From: Balneolales bacterium
GTDB lineage: Bacteria > Bacteroidota > Rhodothermia > Balneolales > Natronogracilivirgulaceae
Length of the DNA stretch: 5,816 nucleotides
Direction: 5' to 3'
Assembly (NCBI GenBank): GCA_007127695.1
Contig: SKYW01000302.1
Coordinates: 1 to 5,816 of the forward strand
The stretch's first letter is position 1; the number at the start of each line of letters is the position of its first letter. Shown piece after piece: positions 1 to 5,078 of this stretch. Under the pieces are notes generated by a model, which was given only the letters and a program-made list of their open reading frames with translations, searched no databases and was not told where the DNA came from. The position numbers and the translations under genes were made by a program.

Positions 1-72
1 ATCACGGCGGACCTGGGCGGCGATGGCAACACCCGGATCTTCACCGAGGCGGTGATCCACAACATGCGATAG
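1..72 (+). CDS. Isocitrate/isopropylmalate dehydrogenase family protein, 3' end only
   Basis: Frame 1 is open from the left edge to a TAG at 70-72 and encodes 23 residues. They include ADLGGDGNTRIFTEAV, which resembles the C-terminus of NAD(P)-dependent beta-decarboxylating dehydrogenases (isocitrate, isopropylmalate or homoisocitrate dehydrogenase). In these enzymes a D-x-GG-x-x-x-T-x-x-F/M-T-x-A-V/I segment precedes the last helix. Such enzymes oxidise and decarboxylate a 2-hydroxy acid in the cytoplasm. The motif looks closer to isocitrate dehydrogenase than to LeuB, but 23 residues cannot settle the substrate. The 5' part lies outside the window. The gene converges on the metallophosphoesterase gene, with only 33 bases between the two stop codons. 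Confidence 0.7.
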   Translation: MTADLGGDGNTRIFTEAVIHNMR

Positions 73-97
73 CGGCAAGCGGCAGCGGCAGGCGGCA
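72..97. repeat. Imperfect GCGGCA tandem repeat (four copies)
   Basis: GCGGCA occurs at 72-77, 79-84, 85-90 and 92-97, with single extra bases between some units. It fills most of the short gap between two convergent stop codons. It has no clear hairpin and no T tract, so I do not call it a terminator. It is best seen as low-complexity slippage sequence. Confidence 0.5.
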
Positions 98-105
98 ACG
101 CCCGG

Positions 106-591
106 TTACAGGGAGTGGATTGTGGCCTCACGCGTGTCGGTGTCAAAAATCGCTACGGTTGCCCCGGCGTCAAAACCGTGCGCGGAACCGGGATTCAGCA
201 GCAGTGTTTCCCCATGCTTCTCGTTGACCACCTGATGGGTGTGTCCGCTCACCACCAGGTCATAGCTTCCGCAGCGGACCAGCGCATCGGTGATGGCCGG
301 CTGCGTGCCGTGGTACAGGGCAATGCGGCACCCCTCAACCTCCGTACCGTAGAACTCATTGTGGATGGAGAGCCCGTTTTCGCGAAACTTTCCAATCAGT
401 CGATAATGGTCGCCGTCATTATTGCCAAAAACCGCATCCATTTCGTAGCCTTTGAACAGCGGGACCGTAAACGGACTGCAAAAGTCGCCGGCGTGCAGGA
501 TCCGGCGCACATCATCCTTGCGGAAGAGGGACACAGCCCTGGTTATGTTGCGTACGTGATCGTGCGTGTCAGAAATGATGCCAAGTTTCAT
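106..591 (-). CDS. YfcE/MJ0936-type metallophosphoesterase (phosphodiesterase)
   Basis: The 161-residue protein has the full calcineurin-like metallophosphoesterase signature: SDTH (D8, H10), HAGD (D36), GNND (N57, D59), YHGT (H94) and SGHTH (H117, H119), then LLNPGS at 131-136. These residues bind two divalent metals (typically Mn, Ni or Fe) and cleave phosphodiester bonds. The compact length and the GNxD and NPGS motifs place it in the YfcE/MJ0936 subfamily, whose characterised members hydrolyse artificial phosphodiesters and whose natural substrates are mostly unknown. There is no signal peptide, so it is probably cytoplasmic. The ATG at 589-591 is preceded by GAGG about 8 bases upstream. 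It lies 27 bases downstream of panE on the same strand, so co-transcription is likely. Family assignment is firm; the substrate is unknown. Confidence 0.92.
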   Translation of the reverse strand: MKLGIISDTHDHVRNITRAVSLFRKDDVRRILHAGDFCSPFTVPLFKGYEMDAVFGNNDGDHYRLIGKFRENGLSIHNEFYGTEVEGCRIALYHGTQPAITDALVRCGSYDLVVSGHTHQVVNEKHGETLLLNPGSAHGFDAGATVAIFDTDTREATIHSL

Positions 592-618
592 CGGTGTAAC
601 CTCGCAGGTTTTCAGTGT

Positions 619-1533
619 TCAGCTTTGTTCGAACAGCCGGTAAAGAGCCAGAAACGCCTGATTCACGGGAACCGCCAGCTTGTAAGCTGTTGCTTTTCGG
701 ACAATATATCCGCAGAAAGCGTCATATTCCAGCGGTTTTCCCTTGTGACGATCCTGCCAGGTGGAGGTCTTGAACGCACCCAGGCCGCGCGTCTCCTCGA
801 TCACATCGGTCCCGTCCTTGTCGGTGATTCGCACACCTTCGGCACTGGCTACGGCCTGCATTTCGTAAAAAAGCTGCCAGGCCACGGCGTACGCGTCCTC
901 ATCGTCAAAGATCATGTCGGTAGTGGCTCCGCTCAGGCCCGTCATCATGTTGAAAATGCCGTTCCACAGAAACTTCAGCCAGGCCTCCTTTCGGATATCA
1001 CGACTCACCTCCGCCGCGATACCGGCGTGTTCCATGATCTTCTGGAGCTGCAGGACCCTGTTGGATGGTGTTCCGTCCTCCTCACCGAAAACCACGCTCG
1101 ACAACCCGCGATAATCGATCACGCCGGGTGCGGTCAGTTCCGCCCCGATCTTGCAGAATCCCCGAATTACCCTTTCGCTGCCAAATTCATCACTGAGCAG
1201 CTCATAATTTTCCAGTCCGTTCTGGATGGTGAGTATCTGAGTCCGGGTGGATACGGCTGGTTTCAACAGACGGATGGCTTCCAGGGTGTCGTAAGATTTG
1301 ACGGCAACGATAACAAGGTCAGGCGGCTGTTCCAGCGTGGACGGATCCCCGATGGCGTCCACCGGATGAAGATGCATCCCGGCAAGTCCGGTAATACGCA
1401 ATCCGCGGCCCTGCATTGCCTTCAGATGTGCACCCCGGGCCACAAAAGTGACATGGAACCTGTCAACACTTGCCAGTTGGGCGCCGTAGAAACCGCCGAC
1501 AGCGCCACTGCCCATGATCAGAATGTTCTGCAT
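619..1533 (-). CDS. panE: 2-dehydropantoate 2-reductase (ketopantoate reductase)
   Basis: The product should reduce ketopantoate to pantoate with NADPH, a cytoplasmic step of pantothenate and coenzyme A synthesis. From this ATG the protein has 304 residues, close to the usual family length. It opens with a Rossmann strand and GSGAVGG (residues 8-14). It then shows AVKSYDT (77-83), IQNG with the cofactor/substrate Asn at 105, W-L-K-x-x-W-N with the expected catalytic Lys at 187, TSTWQD (256-261), and the substrate-binding Glu at 269 in KPLEYDA. The paralogous ApbA/KPR family includes members with other substrates, so panE is likely rather than proven. The start is uncertain. An in-frame ATG at 1581 adds 16 basic residues and has a good AGAGGA ribosome site, but the added codons are AT- and AGA-rich, unlike the gene body. 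It probably heads an operon with the downstream phosphoesterase. Confidence 0.88.
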   Translation of the reverse strand: MQNILIMGSGAVGGFYGAQLASVDRFHVTFVARGAHLKAMQGRGLRITGLAGMHLHPVDAIGDPSTLEQPPDLVIVAVKSYDTLEAIRLLKPAVSTRTQILTIQNGLENYELLSDEFGSERVIRGFCKIGAELTAPGVIDYRGLSSVVFGEEDGTPSNRVLQLQKIMEHAGIAAEVSRDIRKEAWLKFLWNGIFNMMTGLSGATTDMIFDDEDAYAVAWQLFYEMQAVASAEGVRITDKDGTDVIEETRGLGAFKTSTWQDRHKGKPLEYDAFCGYIVRKATAYKLAVPVNQAFLALYRLFEQS

Positions 1534-1611
1534 AAGTTTTTTTCTATCTTTGCTTTTGTATCTTTCCAGCTGATGATACATAGCTTTCCTCTAAACCAAA
1601 AATCCACCATC
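1534..1611. promoter_or_regulatory. Divergent regulatory region between panE (-) and the TPR gene (+)
   Basis: This AT-rich gap separates two divergent starts. On the plus strand TATCTTTG at 1545-1552 matches the Bacteroidetes -7 consensus TAnnTTTG, and a near copy, TATCTTTC, lies at 1559-1566. I see no clean TTTG -33 box at the right distance. This could drive the TPR gene with a leader of about 50 bases. On the minus strand AGAGGA (complement of 1587-1592) sits five bases before an ATG at 1581, an alternative panE start. The TPR gene ATG at 1612 has no evident Shine-Dalgarno sequence. The promoter call rests on the motif alone. Confidence 0.35.
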
Positions 1612-2394
1612 ATGAAATCACGTCTCCTGTACCCGTGCTGTGTCCTGTTGCTTGGTCTTTTTGTAATCACCGGTTTTGCCGCGAAGGCTGCGTATGCCGA
1701 CGAAGTTGAACAACGGCTGGAGCGCGCCTTTGATCTTGCCGATAACTTCCAGGATGAAGAAGCCTTGGCGGCATTCAAATCGGTCCTGGAACTGGAGCCC
1801 GACAACTATGATGCGCTCTGGAACATCGTGATGCTCCATACCTCCATTGGCCACAGGCAGACCCGCAGTTCCGCCGAAGAAGCCCATTATGACGAGGCCT
1901 TCGAGTATGCCAAAATCCTCCGGGAAGCACATCCGGAAGAAGCCGGATCCTATTTTGCCTATGCGGCAGCTGTCGGACGCAAGGCGCAGAGCGTGGGCGC
2001 TCGCGAACGGATCCGCCTTTCCACCGAAATTCGTGAAAACGCCGAGCAATCGATCGAGCTGGATCCCGAATACTCACGCGCCTGGAACGTGCTTGGCAAC
2101 TGGCACCATCGCGCAGCCAACCTCTCCCGCCTGGAGCGGCTGGCAGCTAACGCCCTCTTCGGAGGCGCACCGGAAGGTGCCAGCAACGACAGTGCCCGCG
2201 CCGCGTTCGAACGCGCTATTGAGCTGGATCCCGGTTTCATCCTCTACTATCACGACAAGGCCGAATTCCTGGTCACCATCGGTGAGAAGGACAACGCCCG
2301 CCGCGTGTTGGAAAAAGGGCTTGAACTGGATATCGTCACCAGCGACGATGAGCGCTGGAAGGGTAACATGCGGGAGATGCTGGGAAAACTCTGA
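1612..2394 (+). CDS. Secreted TPR protein resembling the RMDN family
   Basis: The 260-residue protein begins with a signal peptide: K2/R4, a hydrophobic stretch at about 5-24, and a likely cleavage after AYA (residue 29). The mature part is helical tetratricopeptide repeats: one at about 34-67 ending LELEPDNYDALW, one around 138-168 with IELDPEYSRAWNVLG, and one or two at about 194-239 with IELDPGFILYY. The segment WNVLGNWHHRAANLSRLERL (158-177), followed by ALFGGAP and a closing TPR, resembles the conserved core of RMDN/FAM82 proteins, the animal regulators of microtubule dynamics, as I remember them. Bacterial homologues are usually annotated only as TPR proteins. The role is probably periplasmic protein-protein interaction; no catalytic motif is visible. 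The start was chosen because it gives the signal peptide. The frame stays open far upstream antisense to panE, but that part is not coding. Confidence 0.85.
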   Translation: MKSRLLYPCCVLLLGLFVITGFAAKAAYADEVEQRLERAFDLADNFQDEEALAAFKSVLELEPDNYDALWNIVMLHTSIGHRQTRSSAEEAHYDEAFEYAKILREAHPEEAGSYFAYAAAVGRKAQSVGARERIRLSTEIRENAEQSIELDPEYSRAWNVLGNWHHRAANLSRLERLAANALFGGAPEGASNDSARAAFERAIELDPGFILYYHDKAEFLVTIGEKDNARRVLEKGLELDIVTSDDERWKGNMREMLGKL

Positions 2395-2411
2395 CGGCCG
2401 GAATGTGACCG

Positions 2412-2442
2412 GCGGCGCGCTGTCCTGATGGATGCGCGCCGC
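2412..2442. terminator. Strong GC hairpin in a convergent gap, possible bidirectional terminator
   Basis: GCGGCGCGC (2412-2420) and GCGCGCCGC (2434-2442) are perfect 9-base inverted arms. Inside the 13-base loop, TCC and GGA can pair around TGAT. The hairpin lies between the stop of the TPR gene (2394) and the stop of the DUF3347 gene (2462), where a shared terminator would be expected. Neither side has a T tract, so it is not a textbook intrinsic terminator. It may instead block 3' exonucleases. Confidence 0.5.
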
Positions 2443-2461
2443 GGCTGCAATGGCGTCATTC

Positions 2462-3079
2462 CTACAGAGTGCGCACCGTACTTCCGCAGTGCAGCATGCG
2501 GTCGCCGTGGTACGGATTCATGATCCGTTCCTGCGTGCTCAGCCAGTCGCCGTTACCACCGTTCACCATGGGGCACCGCTGGTGGTAAAGCTGGCCTTTC
2601 TGGTGTCCGAACGCATCCACCATGGCGATCATGGTTTCCGACAGGTCGTGATATGATCTGCGCTGCTCTTCCACATCGCTTTGGCTTGCAATCTCCTGGC
2701 TACGCTCTTCCAGCACGGCGATCCATCCGGCGGCCCGATCCTGCATCGGTGCTTCCAGTTCGGCCTGGCTGAATTGTGCAACGGATTCGCTCAGTTGACC
2801 GGCCGCATCAGCAGCCCCGGAAGCATTCGATTGCACCAGGACGTCCGAAAGGGCCAGATAATCGTCGAGAACCGCATTGAACAGGCCGGCAGCAGGCTCT
2901 TCAAGGTGGTGTTCCCGCGCTTCGGAAGGAGGTCTGTCCATTGTCTCATCTTGTTCCATCTGCATTTGTTCACCTTGCTGATCGTGCGGTGCGTCATGCT
3001 GGGTGTGAGGTGTATGGTCCCCGTTTCCGCCGCATGCGGCAACGAAGATGATCATGATCAAAACTGCTGTGTATTTCAT
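2462..3079 (-). CDS. DUF3347-domain lipoprotein with a His/Met-rich linker
   Basis: The 205-residue protein starts with a lipoprotein signal: hydrophobic residues 5-13, then a VAAC lipobox with C16 as the lipidated cysteine. It is therefore predicted to be membrane-anchored in the periplasm. Residues 22-58 form a disordered linker rich in His, Met, Gln and acid residues, suited to Cu(I)/Cu(II) or Ag(I). About 62-205 is a helical DUF3347 domain ending in Y-H-Q-R-C-P-M (165-171), W-L-S (179-181), N-P-Y (188-190) and M-L-H-C-G (195-199). C169, M171, M195, H197 and C198 are candidate metal ligands. DUF3347 is often found at the C-terminus of CusB-like adaptors, and one lies upstream in this same cluster. 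Likely a metal-binding partner of the efflux system; this role is inferred, not demonstrated. The ribosome site is weak. Confidence 0.85.
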   Translation of the reverse strand: MKYTAVLIMIIFVAACGGNGDHTPHTQHDAPHDQQGEQMQMEQDETMDRPPSEAREHHLEEPAAGLFNAVLDDYLALSDVLVQSNASGAADAAGQLSESVAQFSQAELEAPMQDRAAGWIAVLEERSQEIASQSDVEEQRRSYHDLSETMIAMVDAFGHQKGQLYHQRCPMVNGGNGDWLSTQERIMNPYHGDRMLHCGSTVRTL

Positions 3080-3202
3080 GGTTGTTTCTTTTGGTTGTTA
3101 TTGGGTTTCAAGTGTAACGATTCATTCATTCATACTTACCAGCAGATAAAACTGCCGTTTGAAATTGGCACGTATTTTTTTTGAATTTCAATTTCGGTCG
3201 CC
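3080..3202. other. Intergenic region upstream of the DUF3347 lipoprotein gene
   Basis: This 123-base gap separates the DUF2231 gene from the lipoprotein gene, both on the minus strand. It contains a short tetranucleotide run, (ATTC)3 plus AT, at 3120-3133. It also has an 8-base T run at 3175-3182 and a 7-base inverted repeat (GAAATTG at 3161-3167 with CAATTTC at 3189-3195). On the minus strand TACACTTG, six to seven bases matching TAnnTTTG, lies about 30 bases before the lipoprotein ATG and could be a promoter element. The gap is long enough for the lipoprotein to have its own promoter, but nothing here is decisive. Confidence 0.3.
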
Positions 3203-4279
3203 TCAATTTCCGCGCAGCCGGACCAGGTGCAGGGATCGCAACCTGACCGAACCGGATCCATCCAGCAGGAAACCGGTACGGCCGGACTCCCAAGGGGAAA
3301 CATGCTCATGGACGATCATGTCATCGTTGATGTATCCGTGCAGATGCCTGCCATCGGCGACCGCCCGCATCGCAAACCACCCCTGCCCCTGCCAGTCGTT
3401 TCGGACTAATACGGCATCCGTGCCGTCCTCATGCCGGGCCATCTGCACCTGATCTCCGTCATAATCCATGAAGCCATAATGATCCGGTGAGTGGTACTGG
3501 TACACCAGACCGAAACGTCCTTCAAAGTCATCCATATGTACCACGGCCTCCATGCTGATATCGCGTGTGGTTGCGTCAAACAATATGAGTACGGGTCCGG
3601 TATCCGCATTGGTTCGTAATTCCAGATACACTCCTTTTTCCTCATCTTCACCCACCTGCAGTTGCAGAGGATCCGTGATGTCTGAATCATGAATGATCTC
3701 AACGTGCTCCAGCAGCACGTCGTCGGCCAGGTTCCCGGCGGTCCAGACAAATCCATCCTCCCGTTTTTCGAAACGGCTTTCTTCTGCAAACTCGGGCTCC
3801 GTTGCCGGGGCTTCGATTGCCGTGACACCGACACCGTGTTTGTACACCAGTTTTTTTCCGAGTTCTCCGGTTTGCCACAACATGCCCATGCCGGCCAGCG
3901 CGGCCACGGTAAAAAACACGCGTAAAAGGGAGCCGCGATCACGTCCGATAAAATAGAGACCGACCCGAATGAGAGTGAACACAAGAAAAAAGATCGTGGT
4001 ATACAGTGCCCAGTCATCATGATCGCTCATCACCGTCTGGGCCTGGACGCTCACCTGCACGGTTTCGGAGGCAATGCGGCCTGTCCAGAAGGCGGCAATG
4101 CTTCCCAGTGTTCCGGCAGCATAGAGGATCAGTGTAGTCAGCCTCAACTTGTCACTGAGCCGCGGAATCCACTGCAACAGATCCAGGATAACCGCGAAAA
4201 CCAGCAGCCCGATCGGGAAATGAACGATCATCGGGTGGATATTGGGTGCCCATTCGGGCAAAAATTGAATCAGATTCAT
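3203..4279 (-). CDS. DUF2231 membrane protein fused to a lectin-like (LamG/DUF1080-type) domain
   Basis: The 358-residue protein has two parts. Residues 1 to about 152 match the DUF2231 pattern: H-P-M-I-V-H-F-P-I (15-23) entering the first membrane helix, with further helices at about 47-66, 92-112 and 118-135, an H-D-D-W at 87-90, and a closing G-x-L-G-K-K-L-V-Y-K-H-G-V-G-V (138-152). H15, H20, H87 and H148 are conserved-looking histidines that could bind heme or metal. Residues about 175-358 are beta-rich. They run FDATTRDISMEAVV, RFGLVYQY, HYGFMDYD, GWFAMRAVADG and GRTGFLLDGSGSVRLRSL, the order of strands seen in concanavalin-like LamG or 3-keto-disaccharide hydrolase (DUF1080) folds. This domain probably faces the periplasm. 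It sits in a minus-strand cluster with two DUF3347 proteins; vapBC separates it from the CusB-like gene. No biochemical function can be assigned. Confidence 0.82.
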   Translation of the reverse strand: MNLIQFLPEWAPNIHPMIVHFPIGLLVFAVILDLLQWIPRLSDKLRLTTLILYAAGTLGSIAAFWTGRIASETVQVSVQAQTVMSDHDDWALYTTIFFLVFTLIRVGLYFIGRDRGSLLRVFFTVAALAGMGMLWQTGELGKKLVYKHGVGVTAIEAPATEPEFAEESRFEKREDGFVWTAGNLADDVLLEHVEIIHDSDITDPLQLQVGEDEEKGVYLELRTNADTGPVLILFDATTRDISMEAVVHMDDFEGRFGLVYQYHSPDHYGFMDYDGDQVQMARHEDGTDAVLVRNDWQGQGWFAMRAVADGRHLHGYINDDMIVHEHVSPWESGRTGFLLDGSGSVRLRSLHLVRLRGN

Positions 4280-4327
4280 GTGTATGAAGCTTCAAAGGTT
4301 ATATGGTAGATTTTAAAATCAATTAAT

Positions 4328-4344
4328 TATACATTACTTGTATA
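4328..4344. promoter_or_regulatory. 17-bp palindrome, candidate VapB/VapBC operator
   Basis: TATACA (4328-4333) and TGTATA (4339-4344) are perfect 6-base inverted arms around TTACT. The site lies 20 bases before the vapB ATG, in an AT-rich divergent gap shared with the DUF2231 gene. Ribbon-helix-helix antitoxins such as VapB usually bind palindromes of this size at their own promoter and repress it together with the toxin. The position fits that model; binding is inferred. The same site could also affect the divergent DUF2231 promoter. Confidence 0.5.
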
Positions 4345-4364
4345 CATCACAAATCAGCGGCCAA

Positions 4365-4601
4365 ATGAAAAGAACCCAGATTTACATTCCTGAACATCTT
4401 CAGCAGAAACTGGAATCCCTTTCGAAAAGCAGGGGCAGCAGTAAAAGTGCGATCATTCGGGATGCCGTTGTACAGTATCTGGAACGGCAATCGGATGCTG
4501 AGCGGAAAAACAAGCTGCGAGCGGGGGCCGGAATGTGGAAAAACAAAAAAGACATTCCGGATGTAGCGAAACTCCGCGAGGAAATGGAACGAAGACTTTA
4601 A
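4365..4601 (+). CDS. vapB: VapB-type ribbon-helix-helix (CopG-like) antitoxin
   Basis: The 78-residue protein begins with the ribbon-helix-helix pattern: a short strand KRTQIYIPEHL (2-12), a first helix QQKLESLSKSRG, a turn S-S-K-S, and a second helix IIRDAVVQYLERQ. This fold dimerises and binds palindromic DNA through the first strand. The tail, with G-M-W-K-N-K-K-D-I-P-D-V then L-R-E-E-M-E-R-R-L, is typical of VapB antitoxins that wrap around and block a PIN toxin. The ATG at 4365 was chosen over an upstream TTG because it puts the DNA-binding strand at the N-terminus and clears the palindrome at 4328-4344. The gap to vapC is 10 bases, so the pair is one operon, probably self-repressed. It is opposite in strand to the surrounding metal cluster. 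Confidence 0.88.
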   Translation: MKRTQIYIPEHLQQKLESLSKSRGSSKSAIIRDAVVQYLERQSDAERKNKLRAGAGMWKNKKDIPDVAKLREEMERRL

Positions 4602-4611
4602 GAGAGAAAAA

Positions 4612-4989
4612 ATGCAGCAATTTTTATTTGATTCAGATATCATAATCGATTATCTCCGGGGTTTTGGGGGAGCATTGAAATTCTTTGAGTCTTTTGATCA
4701 AGATTTTACAGCCTCTGTGGTCACGATTGCCGAATTGTATTCCGGGGTGAGAGATAAGGACCGCCAGGAACTTGAGTATTTCATGTCGCTGTTTACTGTA
4801 TTTCCACTTACGGCCGAGATCGCAAAAGAAGCAGGATTCTTGAGGCAATCATATTTCAGGAGCCATGGAATGGGTCTTGCTGATGCCATGATAGCCGCAA
4901 CGGCAAAAGCCCATGGTGCAACGCTTCTCAGTTTGAATGCCCGCCGTTTTTCCATGCTGGATGACGTGTTGATTCCATATAGAAAGTAA
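4612..4989 (+). CDS. vapC: VapC-type PIN-domain ribonuclease toxin
   Basis: The 125-residue protein has the PIN-domain layout. F-D-S-D (6-9) gives the first catalytic Asp at 7, T-I-A-E-L-Y-S-G-V (38-46) gives Glu 41, G-L-A-D-A-M-I-A-A-T-A (88-98) gives Asp 91, and L-L-S-L-N-A-R-R-F (105-113) is the last active-site strand. These acids bind Mg/Mn and cleave RNA, in known VapC toxins mostly tRNA or 23S rRNA. The usual fourth acid in the N-x-x-D-F motif is replaced by Arg (112), which many VapC subgroups tolerate. The ATG follows the purine-rich GAGAGAAAAA. The gene appears intact and paired with its antitoxin. Sampled codons are more AT-rich than neighbours: 4681-4740 is about 38 percent GC against about 53 percent at 5281-5340, which fits horizontal acquisition. 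Confidence 0.9.
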   Translation: MQQFLFDSDIIIDYLRGFGGALKFFESFDQDFTASVVTIAELYSGVRDKDRQELEYFMSLFTVFPLTAEIAKEAGFLRQSYFRSHGMGLADAMIAATAKAHGATLLSLNARRFSMLDDVLIPYRK

Positions 4990-4991
4990 AC

Positions 4992-5078
4992 TTGCGATCC
5001 CAACTTCAGGAATCGTGCATTGATCTTCACGATGACGGTACTCAGCGACATCAGCACCGCCCCCATGGCCGGACTCAA
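4992..5078 (-). pseudogene. Remnant of the C-terminus of a CopB-like heavy-metal P-type ATPase
   Basis: On the minus strand, reading from 5078, an open frame encodes LSPAMGAVLMSLSTVIVKI, then NARFLKLGSQ. This closely resembles the last transmembrane helix and tail of P1B-type copper/silver ATPases, whose C-termini typically read L-S-P-A-x-G-A-V-L-M-S-L-S-T-V-I-V-A-x-N-A. Only about 26 recognisable codons remain. Two codons upstream the frame hits a TGA (5082-5084), and the adaptor gene's own stop (5075-5077) overlaps the first codons in another frame. The rest of the ATPase is absent. The frame is not interrupted within the remnant, which suggests a fairly recent deletion. It has no start codon or ribosome site and is unlikely to be expressed. 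It abuts the vapC stop (4989), so one edge of the scar coincides with the toxin-antitoxin module. Confidence 0.72.

Noticed and set aside
115..1611. About 1.5 kb of open reading frame upstream of, and in frame with, the TPR gene on the plus strand
   Set aside because: It lies antisense to panE and the metallophosphoesterase, which have full family motifs. The translation has no recognisable domain, and the TPR protein has its own ATG followed directly by a signal peptide. The open frame is a by-product of codon use on the other strand.
3120..3133. ATTC tetranucleotide repeat as a phase-variation tract
   Set aside because: It has only about 3.5 units, too few to suggest frequent slippage, and it lies outside any coding region.
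3175..3182. T8 run as an intrinsic terminator
   Set aside because: The T run is on the plus strand, where no gene ends nearby, and the preceding possible stem (TGCC/GGCA) is only four base pairs. For the minus-strand genes it would be an A run.
3406..4020. A 204-residue alternative minus-strand frame inside the DUF2231 gene
   Set aside because: It is a shifted-frame shadow of a gene with clear membrane helices and domain motifs, and its own translation resembles no family.
4280..5074. vapBC as part of an insertion sequence or transposon
   Set aside because: I saw no transposase, no terminal inverted repeats and no target-site duplication at the edges of the module.
4698..5078. A 126-residue minus-strand frame spanning the ATPase remnant and vapC
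   Set aside because: Only its first 26 or so residues look like a real protein, the ATPase tail. The rest is the antisense of vapC, there is no ribosome site, and the first codon is TTG. I report the remnant only.
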